Assembly: GCF_001310275.1 (NCBI RefSeq)
Contig: NZ_LGYZ01000006.1
Location: 1-64,000, forward strand
DNA from: Nocardia arizonensis
Lineage (GTDB): Bacteria; Actinomycetota; Actinomycetes; Mycobacteriales; Mycobacteriaceae
Length of the DNA: 64,000 nt
Direction of reading: 5' to 3'
Position 1 is the first letter of the stretch. Each line of letters starts with the position of its first letter. Positions 1 through 8,514 of this stretch are shown one piece after another. Under the pieces are notes generated by a model, which was not told the DNA's origin, did no database searches, and worked only from the letters and a program-made list of their open reading frames with translations. Made by a program: the position numbers and the translations under genes.

Positions 1-24
1 CACGGTCTGATCGGACTCAGGCAC
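1..24 (-). CDS. 5' end of a minus-strand copy of the EspB-like substrate gene (partial)
   Basis: The reverse complement of the first 24 bases reads GTG followed by codons for PESDQTV, identical in DNA to the first eight codons of the gene starting at 1484. The upstream 23 bases are also identical. The rest of the gene lies outside the window. I infer a divergent paralogue or an inverted duplicate; only eight codons can be seen, so product identity rests entirely on the match with the gene at 1484. Confidence 0.55.
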
Positions 25-47
25 TGCGCACTCCTACCGTCGAACAC
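1..47. repeat. Left arm of a 47-bp perfect inverted repeat
   Basis: The reverse complement of 1-47 equals 1461-1507 with no mismatch. Beyond the arm the match continues for a CACTGC block after a 3-base offset, then is lost. The arm holds the ribosome-binding region and the first eight codons of a gene on each side, pointing outwards from the 1.4 kb between them. Confidence 0.95.
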
Positions 48-162
48 CACTGCATCGCCCCGAGTTTCTAGCACCGCCGACGCATCGGGTCGCGCTACTC
101 GGCGACCCCAGCTCGGGCTGTACACCCCCCGTTAACCCTGCTGCGGCGCTCGGCCCGCGTAG

Positions 163-946
163 ATGCAGTCAGAGCTGGCAGTATGTCAACGCGTGAGACC
201 GAAGTCATCGCCCAACTGGCTCAACCGGTATCGAGACGGCCAACGGGAACAGGTGTGGCACGAACTACGCCAGCTGGGCAGCACGATCCTCGACTCGGAC
301 CTCGCGAGGAAGCACAACTGGTCTGTGACGAGATGGCGCTACGGGCCCGGCGCAAAATCGAGGTGATCATCGATCGGCTTTCCAGAGACGGCTACCAGTT
401 TCACGCCAACGACGACGACCAGACGCAGGCGGTGCCGTTCATACCGGCCACAGCGGGGGCAGCCGAGCATGCGAGTTGGCTTCGTGAACAGTTCGATGCC
501 GTGCCGATGACACTGCTGTCCTGGGTGCGGCTGGTCGGCGACGTGTGGCTGGTCGGCACGCATCTGGACTGGCCGGAGTCGTCGTCAGCTGATCCATTGG
601 TGATCCAGGTCGAGGGTTCGCACTATCCCGATTCGTCGATGCGCGGATACTTCACCGACCAGCTCGACGGGTGGAGCGAATGGAACGACGGCCACCCTGG
701 AACGCGGTTCGTCCTGCCGCTCGCGCCGGACAGGTACCACAAGGAGAATGTCAGTGGAGGTGAGCCGTACGGGATGGCGCTTCCGGACGGATGTGTCGAC
801 GGGCTTTTCGTCGCAAAGTCGCGACCATGCCGTTCATGTCCTACCTGAACTGGGCGTTCGACAATGGCGGTTTCCCATGGCCTCCCGGCTCAGACGCCCA
901 GTGGCGGGTGCGTCATGACCTCCGTAAGGACATGCTGCCATTGTGA
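163..946 (+). pseudogene. Frameshifted remnant of an unrecognised actinobacterial protein
   Basis: Three reading frames each hold a protein-like segment that joins the next. Frame one (about 163-320) gives a WLNRYRDGQREQVWHELRQL-type start. The second (about 310-820) carries ARRKIEVIIDRLSRDGYQFH and a long acidic/aromatic stretch. The third (about 818-946) gives MPFMSYLNWAFDNGGFPWPP and ends at a TGA at 944-946. Joined, they would make one protein of about 250 residues of a type I associate with actinobacterial accessory loci, with no function I can name. Two frameshifts are needed, so it is decayed or mis-sequenced. Confidence 0.7.
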
Positions 947-949
947 TCC

Positions 950-1388
950 TGATTTGGGTGCGGGTGATCGTGCCCTCGTCGAGGTTGCTGGTTCCCTTTT
1001 GCAGCAATCGTTTTCGTCGCGGCGGGCCAGGCCGGGGCGGCCAGTCGAGTATGCAGGCGGTGACGACTCCGACACCGCCGACTAGCTCGAGTCGGCGGGC
1101 CTCGACATCGCCGCGTTCGCGGTACCGCAGGAGGCGCTCGACCGGGCTGAACTGGACGGCTGCACCCCGATCGAGGTGCTGTTCCGGCTCCACGCCGACC
1201 TCCGGGCGCGCACCTCGGTGCACGAGAACTCGACGCAGCCACGACCGCAGGTCGAAACGATGCGACGACTGCTGGACTCGATCGACCGCGGCTACTGAAG
1301 CTCGATGCTCGAACTCTGGCGGCCTGACTTCCTGGAACGCGGCGACAATCGCGCGGCGGGTGTGCCGCATTGGGTTAACCACAGGTGA
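950..1388 (+). pseudogene. Decayed coding remnant with two in-frame stops
   Basis: One frame keeps protein-like sequence across two stop codons, a TAG at 1083-1085 and a TGA at 1296-1298. The middle part reads ESAGLDIAAFAVPQEALDRA, then GCTPIEVLFRLHADLRARTS. After the second stop an ATG at 1305 opens a 27-residue piece containing LELWRPDFLERGDNRAAGVP, ending at 1388. No family is recognised. It may be the tail of the same locus as the preceding remnant or one or two separate small genes; I favour decay. Confidence 0.45.
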
Positions 1389-1460
1389 CCGACCGGTGGT
1401 GGTGGTCGCGACCGGGCGGAGGAACAGGCGCAGCCGTGGTTAGGTGTCGGCGCAGTGGTG

Positions 1461-1507
1461 GTGTTCGACGGTAGGAGTGCGCAGTGCCTGAGTCCGATCA
1501 GACCGTG
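1461..1507. repeat. Right arm of the 47-bp perfect inverted repeat
   Basis: Partner of 1-47. It covers 23 bases upstream and the first 24 coding bases of the gene at 1484, including a GGTAGGAG purine-rich ribosome-binding stretch. Confidence 0.95.
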
Positions 1508-3307
1508 TGGTCCGGGTTGTTGAAGGGTGCGCAGAACGGCAAGCTGAAACTGTTGAACGTCGACCTGGCCGAGTTCAAGAAACTGATCACCGCGTGTGAG
1601 TCGTTCGTGGCCGACATCATCGGGTTGAGTACCGCGACCGGACAGAACTTTCCACCCACCATCTGGACACACGACAACAGTGGCGAAAAACTCGAAAAGG
1701 GTGGAAATCCCACGAAAACGGTCACGACTCTGGAATCGATGCGACTGTTGTTCGAACGATACGAGAAGAAACGGTTGACCGAGCTGGTCGAGGCGTTGAA
1801 AGACCATCAAACCCTGATCACCACGATGGCCGACACGTTCAGCCGCGCCCACAGCTCCTACAAGAACACCGACGACGCCAACGCCACCACCTTCAACACC
1901 CCCGCCACCGGAACCGATCACTGGCCCAGGATCTGGAAAGAACACTCCGTACCGAACTCGAACTGGAGCAACGGGCCTGGTGAGCCGACCACCGCCGGGT
2001 CGGGTGCCCCGTTCGACCCGAACGTGAAGAAGGACCTCGAAGGGTTCATCGAGCACGGCTACCAGTTCGGGTTGTACGACTTCGCCAACGTCAGGTTGAT
2101 CATCGAGAAGAACGCGGGCAACGTCCCCTGGATCGCTGGTGAGTGGCGGGCGTTCGCCGATATCTGGCGGCACTCGGTCCTGAACTTCAAAACAGCTGTG
2201 TCCCCGGCATTCACCGCGGGCCATTGGCAGGGTGAGGGTGCTGAACAGGCGGTGGCGTTCCTCACCAAATATCTTGATACCGCGAAATCGTTGGAAAACA
2301 GTATGGTGTCGATGTCGAACGTCATCGGTAACACCGCCAACTTCATGTCGTATGTGCACAACAATCTACCGTTCTACTCCGAGATCGAAGTCGACGACAA
2401 CCAGGTCCCCACCAAAGTCGGCACCCATAACGCGTCCAGTCACATCACCGTGATCCGTGACTTCTGGGACACCGGTTACGACGGCACCGGCCGCCTCGGT
2501 TACCGCGACGGCATATCCCAAATCATGGGGTGGGTTCCGACTTTCGCCGACCCCATCACCCTCACAGCTGCCCCGCCGGTCACCCCCGACAACAGTGGCG
2601 GTGGCACCGGCGGTAACGACAACAACAAGAACAACAAGGACGGCGACAAGCAACCCGGTGGCGGTGGCGACAAGCAACCCGAAACCGGCGGCGGGGGAGC
2701 AAACCCCAACGACAAGAAGGCCGGTGGTGGCACCGGTGGCGACTCGGGCAGCCCGAAGACCGGCGGCGAAGGCGCCGGTGGAAACAAGGGCGCGACCGGC
2801 GGCGCCGGGGGAACCAACCCCGGTGGCTCGAACGGCACCGGCGGCACTGGTGGCGCGACCGGCGGCGGCGGGATGTCGAGTTCGGACATGCTCAGTCTGT
2901 TCTCCGAAGTCCTGCAACTCGTTTCCTCGGGAATCACCGCCCTGGTGCAGCTGGGCAACCAGCTCGCTGCCCAACTCGGACCGGGACTGCAAGCGCTGGC
3001 AAAGGCCGTCGAGAACGGCTCGATGACGGTGAAGCAGGCGCTGACCGAGGCATCCGAACGGCTCGAACGCCAGGTGGACGAGGTCGAGGAGAAGCTGTTC
3101 CCGCCGGGCGCGACCGGACCCGTCGATGTGTCGTTCGCCTTGTTCCCCGGCGGCGGACCCGAGCTGCGGATCGACTTCCCCGGCCGGGCGGGCAGCGCCG
3201 AGCCGCAGGTATTCCAGGACTTCACCATGGCGCGGTCGACCACCGAAGTCCCCGGCGTGCCGGTGGCGACCGAGCAGGCAGGCGAGACAGTGGAGGAGAA
3301 CCGATAG
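1484..3307 (+). CDS. EspB/PPE-like type VII secretion substrate with Gly-rich tail
   Basis: 607 residues from a GTG preceded by a GTAGGAG site. The first ~370 residues are predicted mostly helical and contain a WxG turn (HWQGEGAEQA, around residue 248) followed by regular heptads, the pattern of the WXG100/PPE helical hairpin. From about residue 370 to 465 it is a Gly/Asn/Lys/Pro-rich disordered region with GGG and GTGG runs, then a last helical segment (465-540). No signal peptide is seen. It is followed by an EspG-like chaperone gene overlapping its stop by one base, the usual partner arrangement for ESX substrates. Function as a secreted structural or effector protein is inferred. The gene at 4903 has the same architecture. 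Confidence 0.65.
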   Translation: MPESDQTVWSGLLKGAQNGKLKLLNVDLAEFKKLITACESFVADIIGLSTATGQNFPPTIWTHDNSGEKLEKGGNPTKTVTTLESMRLLFERYEKKRLTELVEALKDHQTLITTMADTFSRAHSSYKNTDDANATTFNTPATGTDHWPRIWKEHSVPNSNWSNGPGEPTTAGSGAPFDPNVKKDLEGFIEHGYQFGLYDFANVRLIIEKNAGNVPWIAGEWRAFADIWRHSVLNFKTAVSPAFTAGHWQGEGAEQAVAFLTKYLDTAKSLENSMVSMSNVIGNTANFMSYVHNNLPFYSEIEVDDNQVPTKVGTHNASSHITVIRDFWDTGYDGTGRLGYRDGISQIMGWVPTFADPITLTAAPPVTPDNSGGGTGGNDNNKNNKDGDKQPGGGGDKQPETGGGGANPNDKKAGGGTGGDSGSPKTGGEGAGGNKGATGGAGGTNPGGSNGTGGTGGATGGGGMSSSDMLSLFSEVLQLVSSGITALVQLGNQLAAQLGPGLQALAKAVENGSMTVKQALTEASERLERQVDEVEEKLFPPGATGPVDVSFALFPGGGPELRIDFPGRAGSAEPQVFQDFTMARSTTEVPGVPVATEQAGETVEENR

Positions 3308-4128
3308 TGGAACGCACCTGGCGGCTGACCGGCTTCGAATATCTGATCCTGCGGGATCGGCTGGTCGGCCGACGCAACAACTGGCCGATCATGTACCTGT
3401 CCGACCTTCCCGGCGGCTACTACGACTTCCAATACGCCAAGGCGCGAGTCTGGGGCGAGCTGCAGGCCGCCTGGGATCCGGCACTGGCCGATGTCCTGGT
3501 CAAGTCGCTCGGCGCCGACCTCCGGATGGTCGTCACCGCCCTGGATTATTCGGCCGAACAGTGGCTCGCCAAGCGTATTGTGTTGGCGGGTAAGCGGTTC
3601 GGTGATCGTGCTGTCCTGATCCAGGGCTTCTCCGACACCACGCCGGAACGGCACGACACGGTGGAGATCACCGAGTGCGACGCGGCATCGTTGACCCGGC
3701 TGATCGTGGACCGGCTGCCGCAGATGGACGCGGGCAGCCGGCCCCGCGTGGAACTGCTGAACTCCGGCGCCGACACCGAAGCCGATCACTGGCACGCGCG
3801 CAGCACCCTGTACGACGAAGACGACGGTGACGTCGACAGCCGGAGCAGACAGTGGCAGGCGGCGCGGAAGTCGACCGTCGGGCGGATCGAGATCACCCAG
3901 GGCAAGTCGGACTTCGGTCCCCGCGGGCAGATGACGAAATGGCTTGTCTGGGAAGACCATCCGGGCGACGGCCGGTACGTGATCGGGATGGAACAACCCG
4001 TCGTCGCTGTCGCGGCCGACGCTGCCGGTCTGCGGGCGCAGATCGATCGTCACTGTGACGAGTTGCTCCTGGTCCGGCAGGACGAGTCGCGCCGCGGTGT
4101 CGCGCGAGCCAGTGTGTTCGACAGCTGA
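3307..4128 (+). CDS. EspG-like ESX substrate chaperone
   Basis: 273 residues from a GTG that shares one base with the stop of the preceding substrate gene (ATAGTG), so the two are translationally coupled. The N-terminal half contains the hydrophobic beta/alpha pattern of EspG proteins. The C-terminal half carries a GRIEITQG strand, an FGPRG turn and a DGRYVIGM strand, also found in the gene at 6552 (FGPRG, DGRYAV) and matching the EspG C-terminal sheet. EspG proteins bind PE/PPE-type substrates in the cytosol and keep them soluble for the ESX ATPase. It is divergent, so the assignment rests partly on context. Confidence 0.65.
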   Translation: MERTWRLTGFEYLILRDRLVGRRNNWPIMYLSDLPGGYYDFQYAKARVWGELQAAWDPALADVLVKSLGADLRMVVTALDYSAEQWLAKRIVLAGKRFGDRAVLIQGFSDTTPERHDTVEITECDAASLTRLIVDRLPQMDAGSRPRVELLNSGADTEADHWHARSTLYDEDDGDVDSRSRQWQAARKSTVGRIEITQGKSDFGPRGQMTKWLVWEDHPGDGRYVIGMEQPVVAVAADAAGLRAQIDRHCDELLLVRQDESRRGVARASVFDS

Positions 4129-4137
4129 GGGGCGATC

Positions 4138-4890
4138 GTGCGCGATTCGAACGAACGACTGAGAACCGAAGTGGCCCAGATGGTCGACGACGTTCATGGA
4201 CTCATCTCCCGCCTCGTGGCGGCGAAGGCGGTCCATGACGCGGTCACGGCCACCGCCACCGTGGAGCGGGGACAGATCACCGTGGTCACGGATGCGTCCG
4301 GCGCGGTGCGGGAGGTCGAGTTCGGCGACTACATCGATGAACTCAACTATCACCGCATCGCCCGTGGCGTCGTGCGGGCGGCGCAGCGGGCGGCCGACGA
4401 GGTCCGGGGCAAGGCCGATGACGTTCTCGCACCGCAGCGGTCGGTCAGGGCACAGTTGCCGACGCTGTCGGATCTGGTCGACCGGCTGCCGGGCGCGCCG
4501 GAGCGGGAACTCCCGCCGCCACCGCCCGCCCTGCGGACACCGCCGTCGGAGCGCGAACCGCTCGGCCACCCAGCCGACGACACACTGGCCGATCGGCAGC
4601 AGCGGCGCGCTGAGCTGTACGCGACCGCCACTGCCGAGGGTCGCCGGGTGACCGCCTCGGTGAACGCCGACGGTGTGCTCATCGATATCCAATTCTCCGG
4701 CGCCATCGGCGATCTCGACTACGACGAGATCGCCGCGGCGATCACCGATGCCGCGCGGGTCGCGGTGGCGTCGGTGGCGCGCAAGGTCGCCGAACTCTAC
4801 GCGCCGACCGTCGCCGACGATCGGCCCGCCTTTCCCGGCCCGGACATCCTGCTGGCCGGTCTCGAACGCTTACGCGACCAACTGCGGTGA
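4138..4890 (+). CDS. Tandem YbaB/EbfC-domain protein
   Basis: 250 residues with two copies of the YbaB/EbfC fold. Copy one (about residues 1-100) has the strand ATVERGQITVVTDASGAV then the DELNYHRIA helix start. Copy two (about 155-235) has VTASVNADGVLIDIQF then LDYDEIAAAI. A Pro-rich linker separates them. Canonical YbaB is a ~105-residue nucleoid-associated dimer, so this fusion could form an intramolecular dimer. Such proteins are common in actinobacterial ESX loci; a role in secretion rather than DNA binding is possible but unproven. The start is a GTG nine bases after the EspG-like stop, preceded by a GAGGGG-like site. Confidence 0.75.
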   Translation: MRDSNERLRTEVAQMVDDVHGLISRLVAAKAVHDAVTATATVERGQITVVTDASGAVREVEFGDYIDELNYHRIARGVVRAAQRAADEVRGKADDVLAPQRSVRAQLPTLSDLVDRLPGAPERELPPPPPALRTPPSEREPLGHPADDTLADRQQRRAELYATATAEGRRVTASVNADGVLIDIQFSGAIGDLDYDEIAAAITDAARVAVASVARKVAELYAPTVADDRPAFPGPDILLAGLERLRDQLR

Positions 4891-4902
4891 TCGGAGAAGA
4901 AG

Positions 4903-6555
4903 ATGGCGTCTGACCCGGACAGCACGATCTGGGCGAGTCTGCACGGCCTGGCGGACGAGGGATACCTCGAGCTGGAGCCGGGCACGGCCGAGGACTGCGC
5001 TCGCCACGTCGAGGACATGCTCGATGACGTTGTCGGCATGCAGAAATGGATGATGTACAACGGGGTCGCCGGCAGTCCCTACATCTCCGGTTCGCCGTCG
5101 GGCGCCAATCTGGCACTCGTCTTCGGCCACAAATTCGCCTCGGAATTGCGCACGCGCCTCGACCGGCACCGCGAGATCTTGGTCGACATGGGCAATACCT
5201 TCATCACCGCGGGGAAGAAGTATCAGCGCACCGAGGACAGCTCGACGCACAGCTTCGAGGACATCAACTTCCACCCGGAAGGCACCCTGCCGCAGGGCGG
5301 GCCGACGAAAGGCGCCATCCCGGAGAATCCGCCGAAACCCGATGCGGTGACCAAGTACGACGTGCCCAATGATCTCCTCGTTCCGGAACTGGGCGCCCAG
5401 CTGTCCTGGGAACAGCTCTACGAGTACTGCAACCTGATCAACCCGCAGGCGGTCGCCGACGCGGCCGGTGTCTGGCAGTGGATCTCCACCAGTCTCGACA
5501 CCAGCTTCACCACCCTGCGCACGACGATCTCGGCGGCCGGGAACTGGTGGAAGGGGGTGGGCGCGAAGGCCGCGATCGGGTCGACCACCCAGTACGCCGA
5601 GACATCGAAGCAGCTCACCAGCGACATGCGGGTGCTGGGCAATACCTTGCTCTACACCTCGGGCTGGCTGCAGCAGACCAGGCAGAACGCGCTACCGCCG
5701 ACGCCGACACCTCCCGTGGCCACCACCGAGGAACAGCAGACGGCCAACGCCAACGACCTGCTGCGTTTCCAGCAGAACTACCAGACCTATTTCACGACCA
5801 ACTACACCCACACCTCCACCCGGATCGTCACGCTGCCCACGCCCGATCCCGTGACGGTCACCGCCCTGCGGGCCGGCGAGTCGGCGGGAGTTCCGCTGGG
5901 TGAGCCGTCCACGGTGGACGAGGACCACACCGGTGAAGGGCCGGACATCGACTCCGGCAACGAGGATTCCACCGGTGACCACGACGGTGGCGACCTCGAC
6001 GGCGGCGATCTCGACGGTGGTGGCGGCGACGGCGACCACAGCGGTGGCGGTGACGACCACACCGATGGCGGCAACGGCCAGGATCCGACCGAGTCGTCGC
6101 CCGGCCCGGAATGGAACGCGACGACGCCGGAGGGCATCACCGGCGAGGATCTGTCCCTGCTCGACAACCTGCCGCAGAACCAGTCCACCGAGACCTCGCA
6201 CACGCCGGGGATCGTCGCGAGCATTCCCACTACCGGTGTGCCGCTGGGAAATACGGTCGGCGGGATCAGCAGCAAGGGCGTGGGCGGTGGCCGGGGGTCG
6301 GTGTTCACCGCACCGCTGGGCACGCAGGAAGCCAAGCTGTTCCCGCGCGCCACCGCGCCGGTGGACCCGCGCGTGATCACCAGGGCGGGCCCGGTCGGCG
6401 GGCCCGGCGGTATGCCGTTCGGCGGTGCTCCTGGCCGGTCGATGTCGGACGAGGAGCGCGAGCGGCGGCGGGTGGAGTACCTGAACTCGGTCGAGCACCT
6501 CGACGAAGCGCTCGGCGAGCACGGGCGCGGCATCCGGCCGGTACTCGATCGGTGA
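4903..6555 (+). CDS. EspB/PPE-like type VII secretion substrate with acidic Gly/Asp-rich tail
   Basis: 550 residues, ATG preceded by GGAGAAGA. Residues 1-305 are mostly helical and carry a W-x-G turn in NWWKGVGAKAAIG near residue 212, in the same relative place as in the gene at 1484. Residues ~330-400 are Asp/Gly-rich (DGGDLDGGDLDGGGGDGD), a likely disordered or cation-binding stretch, followed by a low-complexity tail ending in a short charged helix. The gene is followed by its own EspG-like gene with a 4-base GTGA overlap. I read it as the second copy of a substrate/chaperone/YbaB module. Confidence 0.65.
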   Translation: MASDPDSTIWASLHGLADEGYLELEPGTAEDCARHVEDMLDDVVGMQKWMMYNGVAGSPYISGSPSGANLALVFGHKFASELRTRLDRHREILVDMGNTFITAGKKYQRTEDSSTHSFEDINFHPEGTLPQGGPTKGAIPENPPKPDAVTKYDVPNDLLVPELGAQLSWEQLYEYCNLINPQAVADAAGVWQWISTSLDTSFTTLRTTISAAGNWWKGVGAKAAIGSTTQYAETSKQLTSDMRVLGNTLLYTSGWLQQTRQNALPPTPTPPVATTEEQQTANANDLLRFQQNYQTYFTTNYTHTSTRIVTLPTPDPVTVTALRAGESAGVPLGEPSTVDEDHTGEGPDIDSGNEDSTGDHDGGDLDGGDLDGGGGDGDHSGGGDDHTDGGNGQDPTESSPGPEWNATTPEGITGEDLSLLDNLPQNQSTETSHTPGIVASIPTTGVPLGNTVGGISSKGVGGGRGSVFTAPLGTQEAKLFPRATAPVDPRVITRAGPVGGPGGMPFGGAPGRSMSDEERERRRVEYLNSVEHLDEALGEHGRGIRPVLDR

Positions 6556-7331
6556 GCCGCCGCTGGGAACTCACGGATGTGGCGCTGATCGATCTGTGGG
6601 ACACCATGTTTCACGATCAGCTGCCCGCACCGCTGTTCGCGCTGTATCGCGGCGAGAACGCCGAGGGATGGGCGCGGCTGCGCGCCGAGGCCAGGGCGGC
6701 GCGCGCCGACGACGGCAACCTGCGCGACGCGCTCACACGTGTCGCCCACGCCGACGTGCTGGTCTCGGCGCACGGCCTCGACCCGCGGCGCCCCGCCGGC
6801 CCGGACGGCCTGATCCGGGCGATCGGCGCGCGACAGGGCGCGGTGGCCACCCTGATCAGCCAGTGGCCGGGCGAAAGCCACTGGCACAGCGGCGGTTACG
6901 TGATCACCTCCGGGCACGCCGATCGGCTCGCCGGTGCGGTGGTCGGCGCACTGCCCGACCGTGGCGCCGGGCGGCTGGCCGATACGCCGCTGGTGATCGT
7001 GCCGGGTGGTGACGACGCCGACCACTACTACGGCCGGTCCCAGGTCCAGGAGAGCTACACCGATCTCGATCGGCGCAGCGCCGAGTGGCTCGACCGGCCC
7101 GCCGAGGGCGCGGGTGCCATCGAAATACGGTTGGGCAGTTCGATTTTCGGACCACGCGGGATCACCCGCTACCGCATCACCTGGCGCGATCTGGTGGACG
7201 ACGGCCGCTACGCCGTCACCGCGACCGCACCCCCCGTCGCGACCGCCGTCGACCGTCCCCGGCTCGCCGCCATGATCACCACCCACATCACCACCGTGCT
7301 ACAGACCCTGGAGGACGAGCGCCGTGCCTGA
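6552..7331 (+). CDS. EspG-like ESX substrate chaperone
   Basis: 259 residues. The frame is open further upstream, but the GTG at 6552 overlaps the preceding stop (GTGA) and begins the SRRWELTDVALIDLWD sequence expected of an EspG start, so I place the start there. The C-terminal part repeats the signature seen in the gene at 3307: GAIEIRLGSSIFGPRG, then DGRYAVTA. It most likely binds the substrate encoded just upstream. Identity with the family is weak enough that a structure prediction would be needed to settle it. Confidence 0.65.
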   Translation: MSRRWELTDVALIDLWDTMFHDQLPAPLFALYRGENAEGWARLRAEARAARADDGNLRDALTRVAHADVLVSAHGLDPRRPAGPDGLIRAIGARQGAVATLISQWPGESHWHSGGYVITSGHADRLAGAVVGALPDRGAGRLADTPLVIVPGGDDADHYYGRSQVQESYTDLDRRSAEWLDRPAEGAGAIEIRLGSSIFGPRGITRYRITWRDLVDDGRYAVTATAPPVATAVDRPRLAAMITTHITTVLQTLEDERRA

Positions 7332-7779
7332 ACCATCCCGAACCGCCCCCTACCCCGAGGCGATCCACGACAACCCGGTCTACGAAGGCTCCGATCCCGC
7401 ACCGGAAGCCGTCCCCGAGCAGCCGGACGCACCCGTGTTCGAGACCTTCACCACCGGTGTGGCGTCGCTGCGCGGCGGCGAGATCGTCGTCACCGCCACG
7501 GATTCCGGGCTGCCGACCGAGATCGTCGTGACCCCGGAGCAGCTGCGGCGCGATCCCGACGAGCTCGCCGGCGAGATCCTGCGGCTGTGCCGGCTCGCCA
7601 CCGACCGGGCGGGTGTGGCGCGCCGCGAATACCTGACCAACCTCGGGCTCGGCGAGCAGGCACTGAGCCTGCTCGGCCTGCCGACCGCGCAGCTGCTCGC
7701 GCAGTCCGAACTCGCCGACGAGGCCGAACACGACTACGAGCCGCGCAGCTGGCTGGATCAGGGCGGGAGCACCTGGTGA
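7324..7779 (+). CDS. YbaB/EbfC-like protein
   Basis: 151 residues starting at a GTG eight bases inside the end of the EspG-like gene. After a 38-residue Pro-rich, probably disordered start, the segment from about residue 40 has the YbaB strand pattern (RGGEIVVTATDSGLPTEIVV) followed by a helix that begins PDELAGEILRLC. A tail of about 40 residues is extra to the family. It forms a pair with the next gene, and the two may heterodimerise. Confidence 0.65.
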   Translation: MPEPSRTAPYPEAIHDNPVYEGSDPAPEAVPEQPDAPVFETFTTGVASLRGGEIVVTATDSGLPTEIVVTPEQLRRDPDELAGEILRLCRLATDRAGVARREYLTNLGLGEQALSLLGLPTAQLLAQSELADEAEHDYEPRSWLDQGGSTW

Positions 7780-8090
7780 CCGATTTCGCCGCCCTGGAAG
7801 CGGCCGCCACCGCGCAGTGGGAGCGGATGCGCCGCCTCGCCGCGGACATCGAGACGATCCGCATCGAACACCGGACCGACGACGGGGCGATCACCGTCGG
7901 AGTCGACGGTGCGGGACGCCTGCACGACCTGCGGCTGACCGAGCAGATCGCCCGGCTCTCACCCGCCGAATTCGACAGGGCCGTGGTCACCGCCGCGGCC
8001 GCCGCCGTCACGCGGGCGATGGCGAGGCGGGGGGAGCTGGTCGCCGATTTCAACGATCGGGTGAACAAGCAACAGCAAGGTGAACAGTAG
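7776..8090 (+). CDS. YbaB/EbfC-like protein
   Basis: 104 residues, the usual YbaB length. I chose the GTG at 7776, which overlaps the previous stop (GTGA), over in-frame starts much further upstream that would bury it in the preceding gene. The helix-strand-helix pattern is clear: a first helix over LEAAATAQWERMRRLAADIE, strands GAITVGVDGAGRLHDLRLTE, and a closing helix LSPAEFDRAVVTAAAAAVTR. Likely a cytosolic dimer. Last gene of the second substrate/EspG/YbaB module. Confidence 0.75.
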   Translation: MTDFAALEAAATAQWERMRRLAADIETIRIEHRTDDGAITVGVDGAGRLHDLRLTEQIARLSPAEFDRAVVTAAAAAVTRAMARRGELVADFNDRVNKQQQGEQ

Positions 8091-8193
8091 TGCCCGCGAC
8101 TCCGCAGAGATTGCGAAAAGCGGTGCGCTCGTTAAATTTCCGGGCGAACCACAAGGTATGCCAAGCGCAGATCAGCCCCAGGAGGGTGTCGAG

Positions 8194-8514
8194 ATGAATG
8201 TTCTCAACGTGCAGCCGCAGACATTCCGCGACTATGCCGCCGTCTCCGACGGAATGGCCGCGACGGTGGCCACGGTCGCCGCCGTCGATCAGGCCGCCGT
8301 CGTATCCGCCGCCGTCCCGGTCTTCGGCCTGATCGGGCAGGAGTTCCTGCTGAGCTTCGCCTACGCGCAGGCCAATCACTTCGCCGCGCTGGGCGCTCTG
8401 GTGACCAACTACGCCGGAACAGCCGCCACCGCGCGCATCGCCGCACAGTCCTACGAGCTGGCCGACCAAGCCGGCGCGGCGTCGTTCGCCCCGCCCGCCG
8501 GCACATCGCGATGA
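8194..8514 (+). CDS. EspC-like type VII secretion target protein
   Basis: 106 residues from an ATG with a good AGGAGGG site seven bases upstream; an earlier in-frame ATG at 8080 lacks one. The protein is a helical hairpin with NVQPQTFRDYAAVSDGMAAT at the start and an export-signal-like YxxxD (YELAD, near residue 91) behind the second helix, as in the EspC family of ESX proteins. EspC-type proteins are secreted or surface components of ESX machines. Its stop overlaps the start of the next gene (ATGA), so the two are probably made as a pair. Confidence 0.7.
   Translation: MNVLNVQPQTFRDYAAVSDGMAATVATVAAVDQAAVVSAAVPVFGLIGQEFLLSFAYAQANHFAALGALVTNYAGTAATARIAAQSYELADQAGAASFAPPAGTSR

Noticed and set aside
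834..1382. 182-codon minus-strand frame in the decayed region
   Set aside because: The plus strand shows better protein-like sequence across the same bases; the minus frame is Arg-rich without motifs.
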